A stretch of DNA of 64,000 nt from positions 558,001 to 622,000 of the forward strand of contig JADFAD010000006.1 of NCBI GenBank assembly GCA_015665455.1. The letters run 5' to 3'. Below are positions 36,330-45,772 of this stretch, piece by piece. Each line of letters starts with the position of its first letter. The first letter of the stretch is position 1. Position numbers and translations under genes: made by a program. Source of the stretch: Oceanospirillaceae bacterium. GTDB taxonomy: Bacteria; Pseudomonadota; Gammaproteobacteria; Pseudomonadales; Litoribrevibacteraceae. The notes under the pieces were generated by a model. The model was not told the DNA's origin, did no database searches, and saw nothing but the letters and a program-made list of their open reading frames with translations.

Positions 36330-37289
36330 ATGAATGCACAAGTACGAGTTCCAGACCATTCCCCCCTTTCTAGCCACCTTCTCTCGGATAACCCTCTCTC
36401 TGACAATCAATGGTATGAACAAATACAGCAATACATTGCTGCTCAAAAACAACCCGCCGTCTATGGCTGGATCAGTAAAACGCTGAATTTAACGAATTCA
36501 GTATCCAGTAAAGTGGCAGGTAAACTTGCGCACAAGTTGTGGTTCACACCACAAAGTCGCCCAATGAGTGAAGCCGACAAAGATTGGTTAAACAGCGCGG
36601 TGACTGATTACGTCATCAAGAACGGGGCTCAAGTCCCTGTCTATCATTGGGGCAGCGGGCCACAGATACTTTGCATTCACGGTTGGGGAGGTCATTCTGG
36701 TCAATTCAGACAGATCGCCAATACACTGGTTGAACAAGGCTATTCTGTCATCAGTTTCGATTCACCCGGTCACGGATTTGCAGAAGGTAAGACCACAGAC
36801 TTACAAGAAATAAGCGAAATTGTGTCATTAATTGCGGAATCTCATGTACAAGCACACGGAGAATTCCACGCAATAGTGACTCACTCCTTAGGTGGGTTGG
36901 CAGCGAACAACGCCATCAATAATGGCGTGAAAACTAAGTCATTAGTCTGTCTCAATACGCCTATGTGTCTTGATCACACGGTACAAACCTTTAAGCATCA
37001 ATTAAGCCTACACAGTGAAGTCATTGATCAGCATCGCACGTTGTTAGAAAAGAAGTTTAATGAAGGTTTTTGGAAAGACTACGATTTACGAATCAAAGAA
37101 ACCGCCGTTCCTATGTTCTTATGTTACGACAATAAAGACGATCAAGTACCTAATTCCGTGGGCCATTACTTAAATGAGCAACATGAAAACAGTGAGCTGT
37201 TTTTGACCGAAGGTCTCGGGCACAACCGGAGTGTAAGAACCCCTGAAGTCATTGTAAAAGTCGCTCGATTCATCAAATCACACGCCTAA
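36330..37289 (+). CDS. alpha/beta hydrolase
   Basis: A 319-residue cytoplasmic hydrolase, starting at the ATG at 36330 after TGGAG. The oxyanion motif HGWGGHSGQF is at about residue 113, the nucleophile elbow VTHSLGGLAAN holds Ser, the acid is in CYDNKDDQVPN, and the His is in GLGHNRSVRT. It is divergent from a GlxA-type regulator with about 200 bases between them, which suggests substrate-induced expression. The substrate is not known. Confidence 0.82.
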   Translation: MNAQVRVPDHSPLSSHLLSDNPLSDNQWYEQIQQYIAAQKQPAVYGWISKTLNLTNSVSSKVAGKLAHKLWFTPQSRPMSEADKDWLNSAVTDYVIKNGAQVPVYHWGSGPQILCIHGWGGHSGQFRQIANTLVEQGYSVISFDSPGHGFAEGKTTDLQEISEIVSLIAESHVQAHGEFHAIVTHSLGGLAANNAINNGVKTKSLVCLNTPMCLDHTVQTFKHQLSLHSEVIDQHRTLLEKKFNEGFWKDYDLRIKETAVPMFLCYDNKDDQVPNSVGHYLNEQHENSELFLTEGLGHNRSVRTPEVIVKVARFIKSHA

Positions 37290-37330
37290 CACAACGAACC
37301 TTGATGACCCTGTGACTGTTTAGTCACTTT

Positions 37331-37380
37331 GCCTGCATAGTCACTTTTCTGTTTCGCGTGATCTCTGCAGGCTTTTTTTT
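37331..37380 (+). terminator. rho-independent terminator after the hydrolase
   Basis: GCCTGCA (37331-37337) pairs with TGCAGGC (37366-37372) and is followed by eight T. The loop is long (28 bases). TAGTCACTTT occurs twice here (37321-37330, 37338-37347). Confidence 0.65.
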
Positions 37381-38344
37381 AATGATGAGCACTTTTTCTA
37401 GCGCGCTTGACGCGGTACATTTCTTGGTCTGCCATCTCAACCAAGTGGTTAAAGTCAGGAGCATCCTCTGCGACCATAACACCACCAATGCTCACCTTTA
37501 ATTGCCGACCGGAAGAAAGCTGTTGTTGACTGATGTAATCCTCAAGGCGGTTTATCACCACCTTAAGCGTGCTGTCTTCCGCCAAGAAAACCAGCGCGGT
37601 AAATTCATCCCCACCCAAGCGCGCGGAAGTATCACTTTCTCTCAAACAATGACTCAAACATTCAGCCAATCGAATGATCGCTTCATCACCTGCATCATGG
37701 CCCACGCTGTCATTGATGAACTTCAAGTCGTCCACATCCAAGAACAATAAACCAAGCCTCTGATGCATCCTAACGGCTAATTTTAATTGCCGTTGAGCCA
37801 AAAAATTAAACCCTCGCCGGTTGTATAAGCCTGTGAGTTCATCCGTTATTGCTATCTCACGCAGCGCTTCATTTTGTTCAATCAAAGCCAAGTTGGCCTC
37901 AATGATGTTTCTAAACTGAACCATCAAGCGTTGATAAATGGCATCGTAATGGGTTGCCTTAAAGTCCAACACACATAAGCTGCCAAACGGCTCACCGTTG
38001 GGCCAAAAAATAGGAAACCCTAAATAAGAAATAAAGCCGTCTCTGTATTCAGGATTATCATCCCAATAATCATCTTTCGAAGCATCTGGCACATACAACG
38101 GTTGGTGGGTCTCTATGACCTTTTTACAAAACAAATTCACATCCGGATTAACCACTTCCCCCGCACAATACGGATTTGCATCATTGCTCGAAGCCACCAC
38201 CGCCATATAACCGTTCTCGGTGTATTGAACAACAAATCCTGCGGGTGCGCGACAAGCCTCCGCCATGACATCGACCACTTCCTGCCACCGGCCCAGCATC
38301 GCCTGATAATCTTCAGAGTCGCGAACCCAAGTTAGATCTTTCAT
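37379..38344 (-). CDS. GAF-GGDEF diguanylate cyclase
   Basis: A 321-residue cytoplasmic cyclase. I start it at the ATG at 38344 (MKDLTWVRD). The GAF-like sensor domain is at residues about 5-150 (CRAPAGFVVQY, LFCKKVIETHQPLYVPDAS, GFPIFWPNGEPFGSLCVLD). The GGDEF domain is at residues about 165-315 with LTGLYNRRGF, active site RLGGDEF and an inhibitory I-site RESD five residues before it. It should make c-di-GMP in response to a soluble ligand or redox signal. It is convergent with the hydrolase gene. Confidence 0.9.
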   Translation of the reverse strand: MKDLTWVRDSEDYQAMLGRWQEVVDVMAEACRAPAGFVVQYTENGYMAVVASSNDANPYCAGEVVNPDVNLFCKKVIETHQPLYVPDASKDDYWDDNPEYRDGFISYLGFPIFWPNGEPFGSLCVLDFKATHYDAIYQRLMVQFRNIIEANLALIEQNEALREIAITDELTGLYNRRGFNFLAQRQLKLAVRMHQRLGLLFLDVDDLKFINDSVGHDAGDEAIIRLAECLSHCLRESDTSARLGGDEFTALVFLAEDSTLKVVINRLEDYISQQQLSSGRQLKVSIGGVMVAEDAPDFNHLVEMADQEMYRVKRARKSAHH

Positions 38345-38506
38345 AGACAGTATCCAATAACTAGGAATATCCAATTCAACTTCCCTATCAGATATTCTTA
38401 ATTTAGTTGGAATACGATACTTTATGGAACTTATTAGACAGGCGGCCAGCACTGGACACACCGAATGTAAAGGCTGGATTCAACACAGTCGCTGACAAGA
38501 AGAAAT

Positions 38507-38526
38507 AGAGAGCCTTACGGCTCTCT
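38507..38526 (-). terminator. rho-independent terminator of the hotdog-fold gene
   Basis: AGAGAGCC (38507-38514) pairs with GGCTCTCT (38519-38526) around TTAC, with TATTTCTT following on the minus strand. Confidence 0.7.
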
Positions 38527-38538
38527 TTGAGGATATTA

Positions 38539-38988
38539 TTAATGCTTAAGATTCATACTGATATCAGCGGTAAACACTGTTTCACCAGAGGTGTCGGTTA
38601 CAACAACAGGCACAACTACATCGCCTTCGGTTGTCCAATCTATCTTTGACCCATCGGCTATACCCACTAAATCGGTCTTGGCTTTCTTAACGTACTTCAC
38701 CGTCATACCCGTTGGAATCCAACGACTGCCTTTCGGAATGGAAACATCCGTCATCGTACCACCAGCAAGCTCTGCCATGTTACACATCGCAATGGCATGC
38801 ACCGTTTTAAAATGATTCTGAACAGAACGACGCTTCTTCATCTTTACTTCGCAATAGTTTGGGCGCAATTCGGTCATGTGAGGTTTAATGGAACCAAAGT
38901 AAGGCGCAACCACACACACAGCTTTACTGAATAACTTAGTTCCCTGAGGCACCTGCTTAAATTGATTAAATAATTTCAATGCGTCCAT
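38539..38988 (-). CDS. DUF4442 hotdog-fold protein, thioesterase-like
   Basis: A 149-residue cytoplasmic protein that matches DUF4442/YiiD_C-type hotdog proteins: FGSIKPHMTELRPNYCEVKMKKRRSVQNH is spread over residues 35-63, HAIAMCNMAELAGG holds the central helix, and PKGSRWIPTGMTVKYVKKAKTDL follows. The ATG at 38988 after GGAGAG was preferred to the longer frame from 39033. Such proteins are related to acyl-CoA thioesterases; whether this one is active is unknown. It is monocistronic between two terminators. Confidence 0.8.
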   Translation of the reverse strand: MDALKLFNQFKQVPQGTKLFSKAVCVVAPYFGSIKPHMTELRPNYCEVKMKKRRSVQNHFKTVHAIAMCNMAELAGGTMTDVSIPKGSRWIPTGMTVKYVKKAKTDLVGIADGSKIDWTTEGDVVVPVVVTDTSGETVFTADISMNLKH

Positions 38989-39122
38989 AGTCTCATCTCT
39001 CCGAAATTGTCTTCTTTGTTGCTTCGCGATCACTTTAAACTATCAACCACCATTACAGCGGTTAATTTATAATCACACAAACTAGAATATAGTTCTAGAA
39101 ATATATTCTATTAACTCACAAA

Positions 39123-39150
39123 AAAGCCCTTATTACTCAATAAGGGCTTT
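39123..39150 (-). terminator. rho-independent terminator of the large lipoprotein gene
   Basis: A perfect 12-bp stem (39123-39134 and 39139-39150) around ACTC, followed on the minus strand by TTTTTT. It lies 42 bases past the lipoprotein stop. Confidence 0.85.
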
Positions 39151-39192
39151 ATCAATTGCGAAGGAATCAAATACTAAGAGATAGTTAGATCA

Positions 39193-42123
39193 TCACTTAA
39201 ATCTCGCACTTAATAACTTACCGTTAGATTCCATAAGCAACAAGGCATTGCCTGCGGCATCAACCAGTACATGGGGATTATCAGCATCGGTCATCAATAA
39301 TTCCGACGCGTGCCACAGATCCTTTTCTGCATTATAACGACGACCCAAAAGCTCACTGTTTTCTGATACCCAAACAATAATGGCATTGCCACCTTCATCA
39401 ACGGCTATTTGTGGCGAGCCGCCTTCTCCGGTGTTTCCAAGAACACCAAGTTCTTGTGGTGTCCCCCACGTATGTTCATTTCCGTCGTAACGGTTAATCA
39501 TAATGCTAAATGTTGAGATCTCATCAACCGTGACCTTTTGCACCCAAGCCACCAAAGCATGATCACTCTCATCAAATACAACTTGAGGATCATATATCCC
39601 TGCATTATTTTCATGATCAGTGCCTGCAAGTTCAAAGTCTTCCCATTCGCCAGTTTCAAAGTCATACCAGTAACTAATAAGGTTTCCTGATCCTCGATCA
39701 ACTAACAGCACATTCCCGACAGAATCAAAAGCAAACGAAAGGTCAGGAAAATAAGAGCTCGTTATTGATGTATCCGTCCATTGATCATCAATGACGTTAT
39801 ATCGCTTAATGTCACTTGGGTAAAAGAAATCATTCAACACCAACAACGCATTACCATCCCGATCAAAAGAAACTTGCAAATCAGTAATCTGAAAAAGAAT
39901 AATTCCAACCTGAATCGCTTCTGCAGTCCATTCGTTAGTATCGGCACTGTAACGCCTAGCCAAGATAGGGAAATTAGACGAAATAATGTATTTATTTTGT
40001 GCCCAAACCACCAATGCGTTGCCATTGTCATCTAGGGCTACCTGAGGAACATCTCCTAATTCATCAAGCTGTTCTGGGTCACCCCAAGATGCACTTTCTG
40101 CATCGTAACGTTTAAACCAAGGTCTCCAATCTTGACCGAATGGTCCGCTTCCTAGCTGCTTCCAAACAACATAAACATTACCCATATCATCCACTGCCAC
40201 ATCTGGTGCTTCAATGCGTACACTGGATGACTCTATAGACATCTCTTCTTGCCAAGCATCCGCCTCTGCATTGTAATAACGAAACAATACTTGGTATGTG
40301 CTGAACCCATCGACACTTTCTTTCTGAATCCAAACTGCAACTGCGTTTCCACTGCTGTCATAAGCTATATCTGAATCGCTAGCATCCCCGTCATCCGTAT
40401 CAATTTGCATTGGCGCATGCCAAGCACCATCTGTAGCAGTAAAGTGCCAAGCGTAATTTTCAGCCAGACCATTGCCCACTAAGTCAGTCACGTCAGTGCT
40501 TAATTCCGCCGTGTAACGACCTAATATTGATAATGGTGAATGGGCTTGAATACTTGCTGTATTCGAACTTGCATCGAAACTGACCGTTGCGGGTATGGCT
40601 GTATGTTCATCACTAAGCATGAACGTGTTTTCATCGACAGACAAAGCAAACATATCTTCGGAAAACGTCGCCGTAATCACTTTATCGCGACTTATACCTT
40701 CTGATTCATGTTCCGGAGAAACACCACTCACCTCCGGAGCTGTGGTATCAAACACACCATCATCTAACGGAGCATCGTCTTCAACATCAGCAACACCGTC
40801 ACCATCATCGTCGGTGTCGGCGTTATTCCCTATGCCGTCGCCATCCGTATCAACCGTTTCGTTAGGATCAAACGGAAGATCATCACTGATATCGGCGGTT
40901 CCATCATTGTCGTCATCTAAATCCAAGTTATTACCGATTCCGTCGTTATCGGTGTCCAAAGCTTCATTAGGATCAAAGGGGAAAACATCACTGTTGTCTG
41001 CAACGCCGTCACCATCATCGTCGGTGTCCGCGTTATTCCCTATGCCGTCGCCATCCGTATCAACCGTTTCGTTAGGATCAAACGGAAGATCATCACTGAT
41101 ATCGGCAGTTCCATCATTGTCATCATCTAAATCCGAGTTATTACCGATTCCGTCGTTATCGGTATCCACAGCTTCATCTGGATCAAAGGGAAAAACATCA
41201 CTGTTGTCCGCAACGCCATCACCATCGCTGTCTTTATTCGCACTGGCAGTCGCATCAAGTAAATTCATAGTAAGGCTGTTAAGCTCTAAACCTCTGCCAC
41301 TCTTCACTCTAAATACAACTTCAATTCCTGAATCTACTGCGAGGCTGTAATCGTCAAACCATTCCAACTGATCCTTGGTCGTCATGACAATTTCTTGTCC
41401 ATCACCATACTGAACCGTGACATAAGCATCGCCGGAGGCTTGACTAAGAAGTAATCGAGTTTGTCCTGAAGCGCTTGCCTGAACGGAGGGTTCATAAATA
41501 ACATAAGTCACATCAGGCACAACCAACCCGAGTGAATCCGGTACGGTTTGATTATCTTTTTTCCGTAAAGCAATCGTTTCATAAAAATGACTCAATGCCG
41601 TATCAGGATCAACAACGGAGCCTTCTCCGTCAGTCAGTTGAGCCACGACGTTCGTAATGTCTTGTTGAAAGCTTTCGGATTCAATATTTAATACACTGCC
41701 CTGCGCTTTCTTCCTAACCGCTTCACTGATTAGAATTCCATTATCTGGATTACCATCTTCGTCTAGGCTCTGTAGCAACTGCATAATATTAATGGCTTTT
41801 GTTTTCCCTGAATCACCCGTACCAATCAACTCTACAGGCGTAATGATCGACTGAGCTGCCACAGTCTCATCCGTATTCAACTGAATTAAGCCTATTCGAA
41901 ACGAGACGCTTTCCCCAGGTAAGTAGGTAAACTCGCCTTTTCCATTTGTCACACCAGAAAAAGTCGCAGTTTCGTACTCAACCCCTTCAATGGCGGAATC
42001 AATAAGCTGACCTGTTTGTCTTAAAGATTCTCCAGATGAGTCATGATCCACACACCCATGAAGCAAGGAGGATGCGGCCACGGCAGTGAATAATCGAGCA
42101 ATTAACGGCTTCAATCTGAACAT
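39193..42123 (-). CDS. large outer-membrane lipoprotein with thrombospondin type-3 repeats and a Big_5 domain
   Basis: A 976-residue lipoprotein with lipobox SLLHGC (about residue 24). Residues about 30-300 form an unknown N-terminal region. Residues about 300-460 hold calcium-binding thrombospondin type-3 repeats (units such as DTDNDGIGNNSD, DDDGDGVADNSD), followed by a Big_5/SwmB-type Ig domain (VSPEHESEGISRDKVITATFSEDM) and then six or more beta-propeller-like blades to the end, each with D.[AG]GNA or DS.GNAV motifs (SSGNAVAVWIQ, DNGNALVVWAQ, EGGNAIIVWVS). The repeats include a 70-residue tandem duplication. It is probably a surface protein stabilised by calcium; its ligand is unknown. Confidence 0.85.
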   Translation of the reverse strand: MFRLKPLIARLFTAVAASSLLHGCVDHDSSGESLRQTGQLIDSAIEGVEYETATFSGVTNGKGEFTYLPGESVSFRIGLIQLNTDETVAAQSIITPVELIGTGDSGKTKAINIMQLLQSLDEDGNPDNGILISEAVRKKAQGSVLNIESESFQQDITNVVAQLTDGEGSVVDPDTALSHFYETIALRKKDNQTVPDSLGLVVPDVTYVIYEPSVQASASGQTRLLLSQASGDAYVTVQYGDGQEIVMTTKDQLEWFDDYSLAVDSGIEVVFRVKSGRGLELNSLTMNLLDATASANKDSDGDGVADNSDVFPFDPDEAVDTDNDGIGNNSDLDDDNDGTADISDDLPFDPNETVDTDGDGIGNNADTDDDGDGVADNSDVFPFDPNEALDTDNDGIGNNLDLDDDNDGTADISDDLPFDPNETVDTDGDGIGNNADTDDDGDGVADVEDDAPLDDGVFDTTAPEVSGVSPEHESEGISRDKVITATFSEDMFALSVDENTFMLSDEHTAIPATVSFDASSNTASIQAHSPLSILGRYTAELSTDVTDLVGNGLAENYAWHFTATDGAWHAPMQIDTDDGDASDSDIAYDSSGNAVAVWIQKESVDGFSTYQVLFRYYNAEADAWQEEMSIESSSVRIEAPDVAVDDMGNVYVVWKQLGSGPFGQDWRPWFKRYDAESASWGDPEQLDELGDVPQVALDDNGNALVVWAQNKYIISSNFPILARRYSADTNEWTAEAIQVGIILFQITDLQVSFDRDGNALLVLNDFFYPSDIKRYNVIDDQWTDTSITSSYFPDLSFAFDSVGNVLLVDRGSGNLISYWYDFETGEWEDFELAGTDHENNAGIYDPQVVFDESDHALVAWVQKVTVDEISTFSIMINRYDGNEHTWGTPQELGVLGNTGEGGSPQIAVDEGGNAIIVWVSENSELLGRRYNAEKDLWHASELLMTDADNPHVLVDAAGNALLLMESNGKLLSARFK
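40791..41210 (-). repeat. 210-bp tandem duplication encoding thrombospondin type-3 repeats
   Basis: Two copies (about 40791-41000 and 41001-41210) with period 210 bp differ at few positions; for example the block starting CGTTATTCCC occurs at 40821 and 41031. Each encodes 70 residues of Asp-rich calcium-binding repeats. Confidence 0.85.
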
Positions 42124-42173
42124 TATTTCTCCGATGAATAGATATTAAATTATTATTTTTAGGTATAGGAATA

Positions 42174-42377
42174 ATGATGACTCAGAGCAGCGTTATCGAC
42201 TTAAACCTTGGATCCGTCCGTTTAAATCCCGCTACAGTAGAACTTACTCAATTGACGTTAAGAGCCCACATTCATGACGCGTGGCATACTCATAATCTTT
42301 CAGAATCAATCAAGTTGTTTCGAGCTATCCTTAGCCAAATGAATTTCAAGGAGTGTATTACCTCACAACCAACCTAA
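42174..42377 (+). CDS. small hypothetical protein
   Basis: A possible 67-residue protein with the weak ribosome-binding site AGGAATA before ATG. No motif, signal peptide or membrane segment is visible. It lies divergent from the large lipoprotein gene. It may be spurious; only the start context and the lack of an overlapping gene support it. Confidence 0.3.
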   Translation: MMTQSSVIDLNLGSVRLNPATVELTQLTLRAHIHDAWHTHNLSESIKLFRAILSQMNFKECITSQPT

Positions 42378-42520
42378 CAGTACTGTGACAAATTTATAAC
42401 TTTAAAAATTTAAATAGGATTCCAAAACAAAACTCTACGAATGCATTCCAGTATCTATATAATAAAATCAGATTCACAAGTACCAGCCAGACCAATTTAA
42501 TATAAAACACGGAAACCCCT

Positions 42521-43135
42521 GTGCCAAAACACGACAAACCCAGAGCAAAAACCCTAGAAAAAAAACAAAAGATATTAGAAATAGCACTGGAGTGCTTCGT
42601 AAAACACGGCGTAGAAGCAACGACCATTGAAATGATTAAAGACGCATCTGGCATGAGCGTTGGCAGCCTTTACCATCACTTTGGCAATAAAGATAAAATC
42701 GCAGCAGCGGTATTCATCCAAGGCATGTATAACTTTGGCATGTTAACCCGAGGTTATCTGAAAGAAATTAAAGACAACAACGGCTCCGCAGAGGAAGGCA
42801 TTAAAGCCATTGTCTATGCCAATGTAGATTGGATTTCCGAGAACCCCGACTGGGCTCGTTTTGTCTTCCACCACAGAACCACGGTAGGCAAGGGAGATTC
42901 TGAAGGTAAACTGAAGAATGACATCAATGTATTTTTCAGTGATCTTATCGAGTGGTTTAAACCCTTCATCGAAAGAGACGAGATCAAGTCGCTACCTCTC
43001 AATCTCATCACGTCACTCATATCCGGTCCAACTCACGATTACGCCCGCCATTGGTTAGCAGGGCGTAACCAAATCCCTCTCATGGAACATAGAGAGACAT
43101 TGGCTGAATCCGCTTGGCTGGTCTTGAGAAAATAA
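42521..43135 (+). CDS. TetR-family transcriptional regulator
   Basis: A 204-residue regulator starting at GTG. The N-terminal TetR helix-turn-helix is at residues about 10-60 (ILEIALECFVKHGVEATTIEMI, then SGMSVGSLYHHFGNKDKI), followed by an alpha-helical ligand-binding domain (residues 65-204). No gene in direct neighbourhood is an obvious target. Its own promoter region or the 18-bp palindrome near 23.2 kb could be targets, but there is no direct evidence. Confidence 0.88.
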   Translation: MPKHDKPRAKTLEKKQKILEIALECFVKHGVEATTIEMIKDASGMSVGSLYHHFGNKDKIAAAVFIQGMYNFGMLTRGYLKEIKDNNGSAEEGIKAIVYANVDWISENPDWARFVFHHRTTVGKGDSEGKLKNDINVFFSDLIEWFKPFIERDEIKSLPLNLITSLISGPTHDYARHWLAGRNQIPLMEHRETLAESAWLVLRK

Positions 43136-43137
43136 GA

Positions 43138-44493
43138 TTATTGCTGTCTTTCACTTCTAAAAACCTGCGAGTACCCTTCTGTTGGCATATTCCAGTTTTC
43201 ATAATCGTAAGCATCAAAAGGGGCAGAAAATTCATGAGTTAAAACACTTAACCAACCGGACTTAAAAAATTGACTGATTGTCATTGAGTCTGACATTTTT
43301 GTTAATTTCACTGTTTGATATGTCATCGCGCCAAAATAATCAAAATTAGTAGCTAGCCCCTCTAAATAATCTTCAGGCAAATCAAAGAAAGGGATATTGA
43401 TCTCTTCGCCATAATGAACAATTGACCATTTATCGCTCATGCCTTCTTGTCTTTTTATAAAGAAGCGTTTTTCAATAACCTGAAAGCCCTCTGAAAAGAA
43501 ATCATAAGAGGTCTCAGAGCCATTCAAAATATCAGCTAGAATATTCTGATCAAGACTTGGAACTACGTAGTCAATCGTCTGAGTAGATTCATCAATAGGT
43601 TTAAATACTGACCACCCAGTTTCAACCTCAACTCCGCCATCTAAGTTCAACCTATTAACATCGCTCACGACAACCCCATTAACACTCACCCTAGGGTGTT
43701 CAATTAGATTAAATGTCTTCTTATTTAGTATGGGTAAAACAATTTTATATACGTCATCAGAAATATAGCGGACACTATAAGCGCTTCCCTCTCCTTCCTG
43801 TATCAGTATTTCGTGATCAAACCGAGAGACAGGTTCAAAGTAAGTAACAATAGCATCATCAATAATATAATCAGTTGGGCTTTCGATAAGGGTATGATTA
43901 TATGAAGATGCGTCCATTATTGAATCTTCAGTACTCACAACCATAAGTGGATCCAGCCCACTACTGAGGTTACATAGCTGAGTATCAGTGAATTCCGTTA
44001 AACTTACATCTTCATAAGGTAAATTCAGGTACCTATCCAGGCTCGGAAAGCTATTAAAAATATCCGTTTCAACATCAACAATCTGACAATCGCAACCATG
44101 AGTATTAAGGCTTGCGACTGTGAACGTTCCTAAATCGCTCACGGGATAATGACTCAAAAGGGTAATGTCTAAATTCTGCTTATCTAAACCGTCATCTTTA
44201 ATGATCATCAAACTAATAACATCTTGATTAAACGTAGCTCTTACAGAACCTTGCTCATCAGCCTGATGCCTTGAAATAATGTCACCATCGTCAGAGTAGG
44301 CTACAATTTCAAAATCCTTATATGCTGAGACTTGCCCACACAGGTTTTTTTCTTCCATCGCAAAGCTAAATTGGTACGTCGAGTCCGAACCAGCAACTAC
44401 AGCATTATTATCAGAACCACCTGAACTTCCACAACCACACAAAAAGATGAATACTCCTAAACCACAAAACCATCGCATACTTACAACACTCAC
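43138..44493 (-). CDS. hypothetical lipoprotein
   Basis: A 451-residue protein (446 if begun at the ATG at 44478, whose spacing to GGGTGAG is better). The lipobox FIFLCGC is followed by GSSGGS, a common outer-membrane lipoprotein tether. The body is rich in Asp/Ser/Thr and aromatic residues and has a beta-rich appearance, with two Cys in SLNTHGCDC. I do not recognise the family. Codon use appears more AT-rich than in flanking genes. Its stop lies 2 bases from the end of the convergent tetR gene. Confidence 0.6.
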   Translation of the reverse strand: MSVVSMRWFCGLGVFIFLCGCGSSGGSDNNAVVAGSDSTYQFSFAMEEKNLCGQVSAYKDFEIVAYSDDGDIISRHQADEQGSVRATFNQDVISLMIIKDDGLDKQNLDITLLSHYPVSDLGTFTVASLNTHGCDCQIVDVETDIFNSFPSLDRYLNLPYEDVSLTEFTDTQLCNLSSGLDPLMVVSTEDSIMDASSYNHTLIESPTDYIIDDAIVTYFEPVSRFDHEILIQEGEGSAYSVRYISDDVYKIVLPILNKKTFNLIEHPRVSVNGVVVSDVNRLNLDGGVEVETGWSVFKPIDESTQTIDYVVPSLDQNILADILNGSETSYDFFSEGFQVIEKRFFIKRQEGMSDKWSIVHYGEEINIPFFDLPEDYLEGLATNFDYFGAMTYQTVKLTKMSDSMTISQFFKSGWLSVLTHEFSAPFDAYDYENWNMPTEGYSQVFRSERQQ

Positions 44494-44636
44494 CCATTAA
44501 AAATTGGCTGATTGTACAGATACTTTTAGGAATGTGAATAACATTTAAGCCTTCAAACCCAAACCAAATATTTACCCCACTTGTCATCGGCGTATACTAC
44601 GCGCCCGCGATCGTTTATCTAAAGAGTTTAAGCTGT

Positions 44637-45302
44637 ATGAGCACCCCGTTTTCTCGTCGATTTCAATTAGTCGTTGACCAACTTAGCCAAGGCAATAAAA
44701 AGCAATTTGCTGAATTAACCGGTAAATCCGCATCTCATGTATACAAAATTTGCCGAGGTCTGAGCCGTCCTTCCATGGCGTACTTACAAAGCTTATACGA
44801 CGAATTTAAAGTGGATTTAAACTGGCTGTTAACCGGCGAAGAAAGTAATAGTGCTCAACCAACGGGGACAGTCAATAATAAAGACCTCGTCTTTGCACCT
44901 ATGTTTGATGTTCAAGCCAGTGCCGGCTCGGGCAGTCTTGTTCAAAGCGAAGAAATGGTTGAAAACTTTGGGTTCAACAAAAGCTGGTTGTCTTCCCATT
45001 TACGAGTGTCTTCTGACAATTTGGCCTTTGTTACTGTGGATGGCGACAGCATGATGCCCACCCTTGAAGACGGCGATATGATCTTGGTCGATATGACTCA
45101 ACACCAAGTCCACAGAGAAGGGGTTTATTTGTTAAACACTGAAAATGGTTTGATAACCAAACGCTTGAAATCCGATAAATCGGGCAGTCTACAAGTAATC
45201 AGCGACAACCCTGACTTTCCATCTTGGACTATCAGTCAGAACGACGACGCGCAACAAACCCATGTTGCAGGAAAGGTCGTTTGGAGCGGTCGTAAAATCT
45301 GA
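44637..45302 (+). CDS. S24-family repressor with XRE helix-turn-helix (phage CI/LexA-like)
   Basis: A 221-residue protein. The N-terminal helix-turn-helix is at residues about 8-62 (NKKQFAELTGKSASHVYKICRGLSRPS, split here by the turn), and the C-terminal S24 peptidase domain has the catalytic Ser in VDGDSMMPTLEDGD (about residue 140) and Lys in LITKRLKSD (about residue 177). A possible self-cleavage site is ASAGSG at about residue 98. Such proteins repress prophage or stress genes until RecA-stimulated autocleavage. No phage genes are seen nearby, so this is an orphan regulator. Confidence 0.85.
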   Translation: MSTPFSRRFQLVVDQLSQGNKKQFAELTGKSASHVYKICRGLSRPSMAYLQSLYDEFKVDLNWLLTGEESNSAQPTGTVNNKDLVFAPMFDVQASAGSGSLVQSEEMVENFGFNKSWLSSHLRVSSDNLAFVTVDGDSMMPTLEDGDMILVDMTQHQVHREGVYLLNTENGLITKRLKSDKSGSLQVISDNPDFPSWTISQNDDAQQTHVAGKVVWSGRKI

Positions 45303-45458
45303 TACGACCTTACTTGGAAAATAGAGCCTTTGAGGGCAGACATCCACTTTCATTGATCATCATCAATTGAATATTCGGTCGGCAGGATACACTTCTCTTA
45401 AATGATTGCCCTCAAAAGATTGCTATCAAATAACTTCCCTCATACAGGATACGGCACT

Positions 45459-45695
45459 ATGCAAACCAAAAAGCACTTTCTGCAAAAGGTCTCTGGTGTC
45501 ATCGCAATTATGAGCTTTGTATCCTGTGCTATATGTTTGTTTCTTCTTATTTCAGCCAACGACAATGCCACGGATGTCTACAAAGCAAGCTTTGCGGCAT
45601 CAACATTCTTTTTCTTTATGGTAGGGATGGTGTTAAAGCTAATGGCCACCACTAACCTGCCAAGCTTCAAACTGGACAATACCTCCAATAAATAA
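45459..45695 (+). CDS. small two-helix membrane protein
   Basis: A 78-residue protein starting at the ATG at 45459, with AGGA upstream. It has two transmembrane helices (VSGVIAIMSFVSCAICLFLLIS and ASTFFFFMVGMVLKLMA). An alternative in-frame start at 45402 lacks a good site. The function is unknown. It is followed by a bidirectional terminator shared with the pilin operon. Confidence 0.55.
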   Translation: MQTKKHFLQKVSGVIAIMSFVSCAICLFLLISANDNATDVYKASFAASTFFFFMVGMVLKLMATTNLPSFKLDNTSNK

Positions 45696-45721
45696 CCCGC
45701 CTTTGAAAATACCTGAGCATC

Positions 45722-45757
45722 AAAAAAGCCCGCACCATTTCTGATGCGGGCTTTTTT
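45722..45757. terminator. bidirectional terminator (left copy flanking the pilin operon)
   Basis: AAAAAAGCCCGCA (45722-45734) pairs with TGCGGGCTTTTTT (45745-45757). The same hairpin, loop included, recurs at 53541-53574 with one mismatch. Confidence 0.9.
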
Positions 45758-45772
45758 GTTATACACACTAAT

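Noticed and set aside
40791-41210. Regular direct repeats that could suggest a CRISPR array
   Set aside because: The period is 210 bp with no unique spacers and the frame is coding throughout; these are protein repeats.
40595-41350. Long plus-strand open frame (251 residues, Ser-rich)
   Set aside because: It is antisense to the Asp-rich thrombospondin repeats; reverse-complemented Asp/Gly codons give Ser/Pro runs. No ribosome-binding site or family pattern supports it.
44637-45302. S24 repressor as part of a prophage
   Set aside because: No phage structural, integrase or replication genes are present on either side.
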